DNA of 64,000 nucleotides. It comes from Bittarella massiliensis (ex Durand et al. 2017). Lineage in GTDB: Bacteria; Bacillota; Clostridia; Oscillospirales; Ruminococcaceae. Under the pieces are notes generated by a model. That model made no database searches. It saw only the letters and a list, made by a program, of their open reading frames with translations, and was not told the origin of the DNA. Positions 16,767 through 28,934 of the stretch are shown piece by piece; position 1 is the first letter of the stretch, and every line of letters starts with the position of its first letter. The DNA is taken from NCBI RefSeq assembly GCF_001486165.1, contig NZ_LN908975.1, positions 62,001 to 126,000 on the forward strand. Direction: 5' to 3'. Both the position numbers and the translations under genes were made by a program.

Positions 16767-17112
16767 AACGACGACCTCCCCTATAAAGGAAGTTTATATT
16801 TGTTTTTCCGCCTTTACCACGAACTATGCGTTCACCTTGTAGGAAGTGCACTTTTCCCCTTTCGACCGTTTTAAGAAATGGTGTAATCTGTCTAGCAAGT
16901 TTTGTCGAATACTATCAAAATGAGCTCTGCCGCGCTTTTGATGGAAAAGAACACCCGGCTGAAAAACTCAAAGACTCCCCTTTTATTGTACTTGATAAGG
17001 GGGAAAAAAGAGACGCATTCTCAACATACAGAACAAAAAATGTCGAGATATTATCAAGAAAGAAATGGGAACAATAAATTTTTTTTATTGCTATTTAGCC
17101 CCCTTTTCTCCC
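16767..17112. other. A+T-rich spacer with a Spo0A-box-like site
   Basis: No convincing gene. The stretch is much more A+T-rich than its surroundings. TGTCGAA, the core of the Spo0A box, is at 16903-16909, and a related TGTCGAG at 17040-17046. It separates the XRE pair (reading left) from the 3' end of PFOR 1 and should contain the promoter for the XRE gene. Confidence 0.35.
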
Positions 17113-17151
17113 TCAAAAGAAAAGGGGGCCGCACCGGTCGGCGCAGCCCCC
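17113..17151 (-). terminator. terminator of PFOR 1
   Basis: GCCCCC/GGGGGC arms (17146-17151 / 17124-17129) enclose a structured loop and are followed on the minus strand by TTTTCTTTTG. The PFOR 1 stop codon is 17 nt away. Confidence 0.7.
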
Positions 17152-17167
17152 TTTGTCGGAAAGTGGT

Positions 17168-20100
17168 TTAGTTTTTGGGCGCATAGAGCTCTCGCAGCCC
17201 CAGCAGGCGCCGGTATTTTTCCCCGGCCGTCGCCCCGGCCCGCTCAAACAGGGCCTCTGCCCGCTCGGGAAAGGCTTTTTGCAGGGCGGTGTAGCGGATC
17301 TCCCCCTCCAAAAAGTCGCGGTAGGTGAGGGTCGGCTCCTTGCTGTCGAGCACGAAGGGGTTTTCCCCTGCCGCCCGTCGGCGGGGGTCAAAGCGAAACA
17401 GCTGCCAGTACCCGGTCTCCACCGCCCGCTTGATTTCGCTTTGGGCGTTCACCAGCCCGCCCCTGATGCCGTGGCTGATACAGGGGGCGTAGCAGATGAC
17501 CAGCGAGGGGCCGGGGTAGCTCTCCGCCTCCACCAGGGCCTTGACGCACTGGTTGTAGTCGGCCCCCATCCCCACCTGGGCCACATAGACGCTGCCGTAG
17601 CTCATGGCCATGGCCGCCAGATCCTTCTTCTGGGCCTCTTTCCCGGCGGCGGCAAACTGGGCCACCGCCCCGGTGGGGGTCGCCTTGGAGGCCTGGCCGC
17701 CGGTGTTGGAATAGACCTCGGTGTCAAAGACCAGCACGTTTACATCCGCGCCGGAGGCCAGCAGGTGGTCCAGTCCCCCGAAGCCGATGTCATAGGCCCA
17801 GCCGTCGCCGCCAAAGGCCCAGCAGGACTTTTTGCCCAGAAAATCCCCCTCGGCCAAAATGGTCTTGGCCAGTTCGCCCTCCTCCCCCAGCAGGGCCTTT
17901 TGCAGGGCGTGGGCGGCGGCCGCGTTTTCCGCCCCCTGTTCCAGGGTGGACAGGTAGTGCTCGCAGGCCTCTGCCAGCGGTCCGACGGCCTGCTGCCGCA
18001 ACTGCGCGACCCGGCCGATCTGGCGGCGGCGCACCGTGTCCAGGGCCAGGTAGATGCCGTAACCGAACTCGGCATTGTCCTCAAAGAGGGAGTTGGCCCA
18101 GGCCGGGCCCCGCCCCTCCTCGGTCACGGTGTAGGGGGTGGCGGGATAGCTGCCGCCCCAGATGGAGGAGCAGCCGGTGGCGTTGGCGATCACCATCCGC
18201 TCCCCGAAGAGCTGGGTCACCAACTTGGCATAGGGGGTCTCCCCGCAGCCGCCGCAGGCCCCCGAAAACTCCAGCAGGGGGCGCCGGAACTGGCTGCCCT
18301 TGACGGTGGTGGGCTTAAACTTTTCCAGCACCTCCGGCTTGGGGGACAGCTCCTGCCCGTAGTCAAAATGGGGCTGCTTTTCCCGCTGGCTGTCCAGGGG
18401 GCGCATCACCAGCGCCTTCTCCCCCTTTTTGCCGGGGCAGACGTTGGCGCAGGAGCCGCAGCCGGTGCAGTCCAGCTGGGAGATGGTCACCGCAAAGGAG
18501 AGGCCCGGCATCCCCGTCATGGGCACCGCCTCCATCCCCTCGGGGGCCGCTTCCAGCTCCTGGGCGCTCATCACCGCCGGGCGGATGACGGCGTGGGGAC
18601 AGACGTAGGAGCAGAAGTTGCACTGGATGCAGTTTTCCGGCACCCAGGTGGAGACGTCCACTGCGATCCCCCGCTTTTCAAAGGCGGCCGACCCCTGGGG
18701 CAGGGTGCCGTCCTCCCGCCCGAGAAAGGTCGACACCGGCAGGGAATCCCCCCGCTGGGCGGCAATGGGGTCTTGGATGTGGCGCAGATAGCGCTCCATC
18801 TCTGGCCCGGCGTGGTGGCTGTTTTGGTCCCGCTCCTCCCCTGTGGCCTGGGCCCAGTGGGCGGGCACCTCGACGCGGCGCACCGCAGCAAAGCCCTGGT
18901 CGATGGCCGCCTGGTTCATGGCCACCACCTGTTCCCCCTTGCGGCCGTAAGAGGCCTCGGCGGCGGCCTTCATGTAGCCGATGGCCTCCTCGGCAGGGAT
19001 GATTTCGGTCAGCTTGAAAAAGGCCGCCTGCAGGATGGTGTTGATCCGCCCCCCCAGGCCGATTTCCCGGGCAATCTTCACCCCGTCGATGGTGTAGAGG
19101 GCGATGTTGTGCGCGGCCATATACCGCCGGTCGGCGGCGGGCAGGTGGCGCTCCAACTCCTCGGGGCCCCAGCTGCAGTTGAGGAGGAAGGTCCCCCCGT
19201 CGGCCAGGTCCTCCACCATGGGGTAGCGGCCCAGGTAGGCGGGGTTGTGGCAGGCCACAAAATCCGCCTTGCGCACCAGATAGGTGGACTTGATGGGCGC
19301 CTTGCCGAAGCGCAGGTTGGAGATGGTCAGCCCGCCCGACTTCTTGGAGTCGTAGCTGAAATAGGCCTGTACCCGCAGGTCGGTGTGGTCACCGATGATT
19401 TTGATGGCGTTTTTGTTGGCCCCCACCGTCCCGTCGGAGCCCAGCCCCCAGAACTTGCAGTTGACTGTTCCCTGGGGGGTGGTGTCGGGCAGTTCGATCT
19501 CCCGGAGGGAGAGGTGGGTCACGTCGTCCTCAATGCCGATGGTGAAGCGGGGCTTTTCCCCCCGCTTGCCGTTGGCGAACACGGCGGCGATCTGCCCGGG
19601 GGTGGTGTCCTTGGAGCCCAGGCCGTAGCGCCCGGAGTAAAGGGGGATGTGGGCAAAGGGGCTTTCCCGTAGGGCGGCGGCCACGTCCAGCCAGAGGGGC
19701 TCTCCCACCGAGCCGGGCTCCTTGGTGCGGTCCAGCACCGAAATGGCCTTCACCGTCTCCGGGATGGCCGCCACCAGCCGGTCGGGGCAGAAGGGGCGGT
19801 AGAGCCGCACCTTCACCACCCCGGTCTTTTCCCCCTGGGCGTTCAGATAGTCCACCGTCTCCTCGGCGGTGTCGCAGACCGACCCCATGGCAACAATGAC
19901 CTGCTCGGCGTCGGGGGCGCCGTAGTAGTCAAAGAGGTGGTAATCGGTGCCCGCGGCTCGGTTGACCTTTTCCATCTGCGCCTCCACCACCTGGGGGAAG
20001 GCGTCGTAAAAGGGGTTGGACGCCTCCCTGTTTTGGAAGAAGACGTCGGGGTTCTGGGCGCTCCCCCGCAGCACCGGCCGCTCGGGGTTGAGGGCCCGGC

Positions 20101-20713
20101 GGCGAAAGGCGTCCACCGCCTCCCAGTCCACCATCTCCCGCAGGGTCTCCCGCTCCCAGACGGCCACCTTTTGGATTTCGTGAGAGGTGCGAAACCCGTC
20201 AAAGAAGTGGATCACCGGCACCCGCCCGGCAATGGCCGAGAGGTGGGCCACCGCCGCCAGGTCCATCACCTCCTGGGGGTTCTGGGCGCAGAGCATAGCC
20301 GCCCCGGTCTGGCGGCAGGCGTAGATGTCCGAGTGGTCGCCGAAGATGGAGAGGGCATGGCTGGCCACCGCCCGAGCAGACACGTGGATCACCCCCGGCA
20401 GCAGTTCCCCCGCCATCTTGTAGAGGTTGGGCAGCATCAGCAGCAGCCCCTGGGAGGCGGTGTAGGTGGCCGTCAGCGCCCCCGCCGCCAGGGAGCCGTG
20501 CACCGCCCCGGCGGCGCCCCCCTCTGCCTGCATTTCCACCACCCGCACCGGCTGGTCAAAAAAGTTTTCCCGCCCCTCGGCGGCCCAGCGGTCGGTCACC
20601 TCCGCCATGGGTGACGAGGGGGTGATGGGGTAGATGGCCGCCACCTCGGTAAAGGGGTAGGCCGCATAGGCCGCGGCGGTGTTCCCGTCCATGGTCATGG
20701 TTTTTCTCGCCAT
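17168..20713 (-). CDS. nifJ: pyruvate:ferredoxin (flavodoxin) oxidoreductase 1
   Basis: A single-chain PFOR of 1181 residues that converts pyruvate and CoA to acetyl-CoA, CO2 and reduced ferredoxin. In order: the pyrimidine-binding domain (YPITPSSPMAE, residue about 28), the transketolase-like domain II with VRLYRPF, a gamma domain with FWGLGSDGTVGANKNAIK (about 430), two [4Fe-4S] sites (CIQCNFCSYVCPHA about 690; CTGCGSCANVCPG about 745), a further Cys set (CGGCGETPY) and the thiamin diphosphate domain (GDGWAYDIGFGG, SNTGGQASKATPTG). AAAGGAGG precedes the ATG. The second copy lies 1.3 kb upstream in the same orientation. Confidence 0.95.
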   Translation of the reverse strand: MARKTMTMDGNTAAAYAAYPFTEVAAIYPITPSSPMAEVTDRWAAEGRENFFDQPVRVVEMQAEGGAAGAVHGSLAAGALTATYTASQGLLLMLPNLYKMAGELLPGVIHVSARAVASHALSIFGDHSDIYACRQTGAAMLCAQNPQEVMDLAAVAHLSAIAGRVPVIHFFDGFRTSHEIQKVAVWERETLREMVDWEAVDAFRRRALNPERPVLRGSAQNPDVFFQNREASNPFYDAFPQVVEAQMEKVNRAAGTDYHLFDYYGAPDAEQVIVAMGSVCDTAEETVDYLNAQGEKTGVVKVRLYRPFCPDRLVAAIPETVKAISVLDRTKEPGSVGEPLWLDVAAALRESPFAHIPLYSGRYGLGSKDTTPGQIAAVFANGKRGEKPRFTIGIEDDVTHLSLREIELPDTTPQGTVNCKFWGLGSDGTVGANKNAIKIIGDHTDLRVQAYFSYDSKKSGGLTISNLRFGKAPIKSTYLVRKADFVACHNPAYLGRYPMVEDLADGGTFLLNCSWGPEELERHLPAADRRYMAAHNIALYTIDGVKIAREIGLGGRINTILQAAFFKLTEIIPAEEAIGYMKAAAEASYGRKGEQVVAMNQAAIDQGFAAVRRVEVPAHWAQATGEERDQNSHHAGPEMERYLRHIQDPIAAQRGDSLPVSTFLGREDGTLPQGSAAFEKRGIAVDVSTWVPENCIQCNFCSYVCPHAVIRPAVMSAQELEAAPEGMEAVPMTGMPGLSFAVTISQLDCTGCGSCANVCPGKKGEKALVMRPLDSQREKQPHFDYGQELSPKPEVLEKFKPTTVKGSQFRRPLLEFSGACGGCGETPYAKLVTQLFGERMVIANATGCSSIWGGSYPATPYTVTEEGRGPAWANSLFEDNAEFGYGIYLALDTVRRRQIGRVAQLRQQAVGPLAEACEHYLSTLEQGAENAAAAHALQKALLGEEGELAKTILAEGDFLGKKSCWAFGGDGWAYDIGFGGLDHLLASGADVNVLVFDTEVYSNTGGQASKATPTGAVAQFAAAGKEAQKKDLAAMAMSYGSVYVAQVGMGADYNQCVKALVEAESYPGPSLVICYAPCISHGIRGGLVNAQSEIKRAVETGYWQLFRFDPRRRAAGENPFVLDSKEPTLTYRDFLEGEIRYTALQKAFPERAEALFERAGATAGEKYRRLLGLRELYAPKN

Positions 20714-20900
20714 ATTGGTTCCTCCTTTTGCGGGCCGCCCCCTTTGGGGTGCGGCTCTCTTCTAATAGGGAGGATGGCCGCTTTGCCACTCGTTCAGACC
20801 GGCGGGAAGGAAAAAACTGATACGCCTCGCCTTCCCAGGTCCTCTCCTCACTTCCTGGGCCAGCCCTTTTCTTTTGAGTCTCGCTTTCCCCCTATCCCCG

Positions 20901-21108
20901 GTCCATCCTTTCCCTTCCGGCCCGCTATCTTCTTTCCCGGCCTGCTGTCTTCTTCCCCGGCCTGCTGTCCTCTTCCCTGGCCCGCTGTCCTTTTCTCCGA
21001 CCCGCTGTCTTCTTCCCCGGCTCGCTGTCTTCTTCCCCGGCCTGCTGTCTTCTTCCCCGGCCCGCTGTCCTCTTCCCCGGCCCGCCGCCCTCTTCGCCGG
21101 CCTGCCGA
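20901..21108. repeat. 20-bp tandem repeat array (VNTR-like)
   Basis: About ten contiguous 20-bp units with consensus cctgctgtcttcttccccgg run from 20901 to 21108. The central units (20941, 21021, 21041, 21061) differ by one to three bases, and the outer units are more divergent. There is no spacer sequence. The period is not a multiple of three, so the repeat is not shaped by a protein. It lies in the gene-free stretch 20714-21384 upstream of PFOR 1; nothing else is recognisable in that stretch. Confidence 0.85.
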
Positions 21109-21384
21109 CGCCCCTTCTGCGCGCTCTTTCTTTGGATACCCACCTCGCAAACGGCGGGCCCCCGCCCAAAGGAGACGAATGTCCACAGGGAAAGAGAGCT
21201 GGTGCCGATGCCTCGAAAGGAGCACATCGCCTCCCCTGACACTGTGCCATCTGAGAAAGAGGAGGGCAAAAGAGAAGGGCATCCCCCGCAAAAAATCACA
21301 GGTTCGTCACCAGGGCATTGGTGGATGTTAATATAGATGTGGTATCCTGTCTCTAAAAATACAGAACAGAGAGGGCGATGGAGA

Positions 21385-21906
21385 ATGGTGCATTATAAGT
21401 TCTATTTTGGCGAAGAGGAAAAGGAGATTTTACAGAAAATCGTGCTGTCGAGCCGCGCCAATGTGAAAAGGCGGAGGGCTGCCTCTATCGTCAGCGCGGG
21501 GATGGCACTTTTCTGTCTTGCCGCCGCCATTTGCTTTTTTAGGAGGGGCTTCTATCCGGGGGGGATCTCAATGTCGCTGTTTGCTGCCTTCTTTTTTGCT
21601 GTACTCCTTGGCGGTGCGAAGTGGTTTCAAAAGGCGGTTCTCCAAAGGGCGATGAAGGGGATGGACAAATCTCTGTATTCGGGTGTGCGGGAGTATTTCT
21701 TCGACGGCGACGGCGTCCAAATCATATCTGAACTGGGTATGGGAAAAAACAATTGGAAAGCATTCCAATGTTGGGGGGAAATCGAACACTATCTCTATCT
21801 CAAGCGGCTGGACAACCAGGTGGTGTTGGTGGATCGGGAAAAGCTGTCGGCAGAGGAGCGCCGGGAGCTGGGGGCCCTTCTCGCCGCTGTCGCCCGGGAG
21901 CAGTGA
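21385..21906 (+). CDS. YcxB-like small membrane protein
   Basis: The protein is about 173 residues from the ATG at 21385 (an upstream ATG at 21337 would add 16 residues; the RBS is weak for both). Two hydrophobic segments (SIVSAGMALFCLAAAICFF and GGISMSLFAAFFFAVLLGG) are followed by a cytoplasmic domain with the pattern YFFDGDGVQII ... WKAFQCWGEIEHYLYL, as in the YcxB-like C-terminal domain. Function unknown. It is clearly less GC-rich than the flanking PFOR genes and is oriented opposite to both, which suggests later insertion between them (inference). Confidence 0.7.
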   Translation: MVHYKFYFGEEEKEILQKIVLSSRANVKRRRAASIVSAGMALFCLAAAICFFRRGFYPGGISMSLFAAFFFAVLLGGAKWFQKAVLQRAMKGMDKSLYSGVREYFFDGDGVQIISELGMGKNNWKAFQCWGEIEHYLYLKRLDNQVVLVDREKLSAEERRELGALLAAVAREQ

Positions 21907-21931
21907 CTCCCCTCGGCCCCGCCCGCAGGCA

Positions 21932-21968
21932 CAAAAAAAGAGAGCTGCCTCTCGGCAGCTCTCTTTTT
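21932..21968. terminator. bidirectional terminator
   Basis: An 11-bp stem AGAGAGCTGCC (21939-21949 / 21954-21964) has an A run on the left and T run on the right. It ends both the YcxB-like gene (+) and PFOR 2 (-). Confidence 0.88.
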
Positions 21969-21994
21969 GAGCAGTCTATGTAGCCTTGGTAAGC

Positions 21995-25540
<3,546 letters not shown>

Positions 25541-25760
25541 TGTGTTTCCTCCTTTTGATTAAAGAGAACCTCTTTGCTTGCTGGGGCACGCCCGCTGGGC
25601 CGCCCGGCCCGGACAAGTGCGCAGGTGCGCTGCGCCCGGCCCTGGCCCCTCGCAAAGGCGCAAAAGAGCGCGACGAAAAGGCCGGAGAAGGCCTTCTTCT
25701 GCGGAAGCTATGGTTTTGGCGGGCAAAAGAAGGGGAATTTTCTCCCCTCTTTACTTCAAA

Positions 25761-25789
25761 ATTCTAACACGTTTATCCCCTATTGTAAA
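25761..25789 (-). promoter_or_regulatory. promoter of PFOR 2
   Basis: Minus strand TTTACA (25789-25784), 17-bp spacer, TAGAAT (25766-25761). It implies a transcript start near 25754 and an untranslated leader of about 215 nt before the ATG at 25540. The rest of the gene-free stretch up to 26189 shows nothing I can name. Confidence 0.65.
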
Positions 25790-26189
25790 GGAAAAGCGGG
25801 ACAAATCTTCCCCCCGGCGGAAAAAGAAAATTCCACCTGTGGGGCGGTGGGACAGGCTTTTTTCTCGGCGTTCGCCCCCGTTTGACAAGGGCGGCCGATG
25901 CCGGTATGATAAAAGATATATATCTTGCCAAAAACGCCCCCGCGCGCTCCCGTTTTTTGCCGTGGCGAAAAATCCACACAAATTGAAAGGGGGCCCCTCC
26001 CGCCGCGCAAACGGGGGCGGGCGAAGCGGCGCCGAGCGCGCCGCACCCCCCTTTCCCTGGGAAAAGGGCCCCTCCCCCGCCCGGCAAAAGGGCGGGAGGA
26101 CAGCGCCTCTCTGCACAGGGGCGAGGGGAAGACGATCACCGCCCCGGCGGGCTGCCGCCGAGGGCGCTCATAGAGGAGGAAAAAACAGA

Positions 26190-27522
26190 ATGGACCCTGA
26201 CGGGACTTGTTGGCTGATCCTCGCCCTCGGCTGCGCGCTGGGGGCGGCCCTGCTCACCGCCTTTTACCACGGCGCCCTCGCCGACTGGGACGACCGGCTG
26301 CGCAAACAGACCGACCTCGCCGGCGCCGACGCTGCCCTGGCCCGGCTGATGTGCGCCCCCCGCCGGGTGGAGGCGGCAGTGCTCACCGGCACCCTGGCCC
26401 TGGGCTTTGGGGGGCTGCTGGGCGCCCTGGGCGCTGGGGGAGTTGGCCGGCGGCGGGGCCTGGTTTGCCCCGGTCTGGCTGCTGGGCTTCGCCCTTGTCT
26501 GGAGCATCCTCTTCGCCGCCCTCTGCCGCTTCTTCCCCGCCGCCCTGGGGCAGCGGTACAGCCGCGCCTGCGCCAGGGGGCTGCTGCCGGTCTACCGGCT
26601 GCTCTCCCTGCTGGCCCTCCCCCTGGGGCTGCTGGCCGCCGGTCTGGGCCGGGCCCTGGCCGCCCTCTTTGGCGCCCGGGCCCCAAAAGGGGTCGAGACG
26701 GTCACCGAAGAGGAGATCTTGATGATGGTGGACGAGGGGGGCGAGACCGGGGTCATCGAGCAGAGTCAGAAGGACATGATCGCCAATATCTTCGAGTTTG
26801 ACGACACCACCGCCGAGGACATCATGACCCACCGCACCGAAATCGAGGCGGTGGAGCGGGCGGCCACCGTTCACGACCTGGTGGAGGCGGCCATCCGCTC
26901 CGGCTTTTCCCGCATCCCCGTCTACGACGGCGACCTGGACAACATCGTCGGGGTGGTGATGGTCAAGGACCTGCTCCCCCTCGTCGAGAAGAACGACGCC
27001 GCCGGGCAGCGGGCCGCCGACTACGTCCGTCCGGTGCCCTATGTGCCCGGCTCGGTCAAGTGCCGCGACCTCTTTCAGTCCCTCACCCAAAAACACGCCC
27101 AGCTGGCCATTGTGGTGGACGAGTACGGCGGCACCGCCGGACTGGTCTCGATGGAGGACATCCTGGAGTCGATCGTCGGCAACATTCAGGACGAGTACGA
27201 CCGCGAGGAGGAGGAGATCCGCCGGGAGGGGGAGGACGCCTACCTGGTGGACGGCTCCACCGACCTCGACGACCTCTGTGAGGAACTGGGCATCGAAATC
27301 GACTACGACGACTCGCTCTACGACACGGTGGCGGGCTTTCTCACCGACCGGCTGGGCTTCATCCCCGACGATGGGGAGACCCCCTTTGTCGACTGCGGAG
27401 GCTACCACTTCCAGGTGGCCCGGGTCGAGGAGCGGCGCATCGCCCTGGTGCGCATCACCCGCCTTCCCCCCGAGGGGGAGACGGGCGGAAAACTGGCCGG
27501 CGACCCTGCCGGCCAACAGTAG
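26190..27522 (+). pseudogene. CorC/HlyC-type CNNM-CBS membrane protein, frameshifted as sequenced
   Basis: Two overlapping reading frames together make one protein of about 443 residues. The first part starts at ATG 26190 behind a strong GAGGAGG and encodes the first transmembrane helix and most of the N-terminal DUF21-like domain (to about residue 75). The second part, one base out of frame, continues with helices (VWLLGFALVWSILFAALC), a CBS pair (EDIMTHRTEIEAV ... RIPVYDGDLDNIVGVV) and the CorC_HlyC domain. The break falls in 26408-26440, where G6 (26408-26413) and G5 (26436-26440) occur; removing one G from either joins the frames. Relatives export divalent cations such as Mg2+ or Co2+. 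Confidence 0.85.
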
Positions 27523-27536
27523 AGGAGGGACCAGCC

Positions 27537-27962
27537 GTGCGCTACCGCACCCGAATCGCCGTTCGCTACGCCGAGACCGACCGGATGGGCATCGCCCACC
27601 ACTCGGTCTACCCCATCTGGTATGAGCAGGCCCGCAGTGAGTTTGTGGCCGCCCTGGGTCTCCCCTACTCCCAGATGGAGGAGGAGGGGGTCCTCACCCC
27701 CTTGAGCGCCCTGGAGTGCCACTTCAAGGGCAGTTGCACCTACGAAGACCGCCTCTGTGTCGAAGTGTGGGTCGACCGCCTGACCCCGGCCCGGGTGGTC
27801 TTTGCCTACCAGATTTTTAAGGAGGGGGAGGAGCGGCCCATCAACACCGGCAGCACCACCCACGGCTGGACCGGGCCCGACCTGCGCCCCCTCAATTTGA
27901 AAAAGCGCCGGCCGGACATCTACCAGCTCGTCCTCTCCGCCATGGAGGGGGAGGAGGGCTGA
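27537..27962 (+). CDS. acyl-CoA thioesterase (hot-dog fold, YbgC/4HBT type)
   Basis: A 141-residue single hot-dog domain. The N-terminal RYAETDRMGIAHHSVYPIWYEQAR (residues about 10-33) contains the Asp of the 4-hydroxybenzoyl-CoA thioesterase family and the following helix, and FKGSCTYEDRLCVEVWVD forms the central strands. It would hydrolyse an acyl-CoA thioester in the cytoplasm; the acyl chain is not predictable. GTG at 27537 with AGAGGAGG upstream. It starts 14 nt after the CorC gene stop, so the two are probably one operon. Confidence 0.9.
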   Translation: MRYRTRIAVRYAETDRMGIAHHSVYPIWYEQARSEFVAALGLPYSQMEEEGVLTPLSALECHFKGSCTYEDRLCVEVWVDRLTPARVVFAYQIFKEGEERPINTGSTTHGWTGPDLRPLNLKKRRPDIYQLVLSAMEGEEG

Positions 27963-27981
27963 CCGGCAGGCAGGCCAGCGC

Positions 27982-28025
27982 GCAAAAGGGCGGGGCATAT
28001 CAGAAGATATGCCCCGCCCTTTTGC
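27982..28025. terminator. strong bidirectional terminator
   Basis: A perfect 20-bp stem (27982-28001 / 28006-28025) with an AGAA loop. AAAA and TTTT lie inside the stem base, so it can act on both strands. It separates the thioesterase (+) from the methyltransferase (-). Confidence 0.85.
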
Positions 28026-28050
28026 TGTGCCCCTCCAAAGGGGGATGCCG

Positions 28051-28584
28051 TCACAGCGCCGTCCCCCTTTGGGGGAGGAAGAGTCCGCCCATCTCCACCC
28101 CCTCCAGGGCCAGCAGGGCCGCCTTTTTGGCGATGCCGCCGGCGTACCCCGTCAGGCTGCCGTCCCGGCCCACCACCCGGTGACAGGGGATGATGAGGGA
28201 GATGGGGTTGTGCCCCACCGCGCCCCCCACCGCCTGGGCGGACATCCGTTCCCGCCCCTGGGCGCGAGTGAGGGCGGCGGCAATCTCCCCATAGGTGACG
28301 GTCTGGCCGCGGGGGATCTGCAGCAGCACGTCCCACACCGCCAGGCGGAAGGGGGAGCCGCTGGGGGCCAGCGGCGGGGTGAAGTCCGGAACAGCCCCCT
28401 GAAAGTACCGGTCGAGCCACCGCCGGGTCTCCTCAAAGACCGGCAGATCCCGCTGATGGTGCTCGGCATCCAGGGTCGCGGCGAAGTATTTTCCCCCGTC
28501 GAACCAGAGGCCGCAGAGGTGCTCCCCGTCGCTTGACAAGGTGATCCCCCCGAGGGGGGAGTGATAGGTGGCGGTGTACTGCAT
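28051..28584 (-). CDS. ogt: methylated-DNA-protein-cysteine methyltransferase (Ogt/MGMT)
   Basis: A 177-residue suicide repair protein that transfers the methyl group of O6-methylguanine to its own cysteine. The active-site motif IIPCHRVVGRDGSLTGYAGG is at about residues 140-159, preceded by the DNA-binding helix (RGQTVTYGEIAAALTR) and the FRLAVWDVLLQIP helix. The N-terminal ribonuclease-like domain (YHSPLGGITLSSDGEHLCGLWF) is complete. ATG 28584 follows TAGGAGG. Confidence 0.95.
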   Translation of the reverse strand: MQYTATYHSPLGGITLSSDGEHLCGLWFDGGKYFAATLDAEHHQRDLPVFEETRRWLDRYFQGAVPDFTPPLAPSGSPFRLAVWDVLLQIPRGQTVTYGEIAAALTRAQGRERMSAQAVGGAVGHNPISLIIPCHRVVGRDGSLTGYAGGIAKKAALLALEGVEMGGLFLPQRGTAL

Positions 28585-28771
28585 AAAAGGCCCTCCTAAA
28601 ATCGAATGCGGCGGCATGATGCCCTCATTTTACCACATTTCTTTGGGGGGGTCTCCCTTTTTTCTGTCCTCCCTTCCCCCGCCAAAGGGACCCCACACGG
28701 CTGAAAAATCTGCCGGTTTTTGCAATTTTCTGTCCTATCAGAGGGCAAAAAACGAAAAAAATAAGAACAAA

Positions 28772-28802
28772 TTGTGCACAAATCGTGAATATATGTTAAA
28801 AT
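28772..28802 (+). promoter_or_regulatory. promoter of the 508-residue membrane protein
   Basis: TTGTGC (28772-28777) and TTAAAA (28796-28801) are 18 bp apart in an A+T-rich island. The leader to the ATG at 28935 is about 130 nt. The rest of 28585-28934 has no other recognisable element. Confidence 0.45.
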
Positions 28803-28934
28803 GGGGACAACTAGCCCCCCTGCCCGTGCAGCAAAATTTCCCTTTTGCAGGGCGGGGAGCGGCGAGAAAATCAATTTGTTCGGCCGACGGGCCCGCCCCG
28901 ACGGCCGCTCCCATGCAAGGAGGACATTTTGCAG

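Noticed and set aside
16826-17171. Plus-strand ORFs of about 85 codons
   Set aside because: They overlap each other in different frames in AT-rich DNA, lack an RBS and run into the PFOR 1 terminator.
20901-21108. CRISPR array or repeat protein
   Set aside because: The units are contiguous without spacers and the period of 20 is not divisible by three; no cas gene is present and the minus-strand translations are low-complexity.
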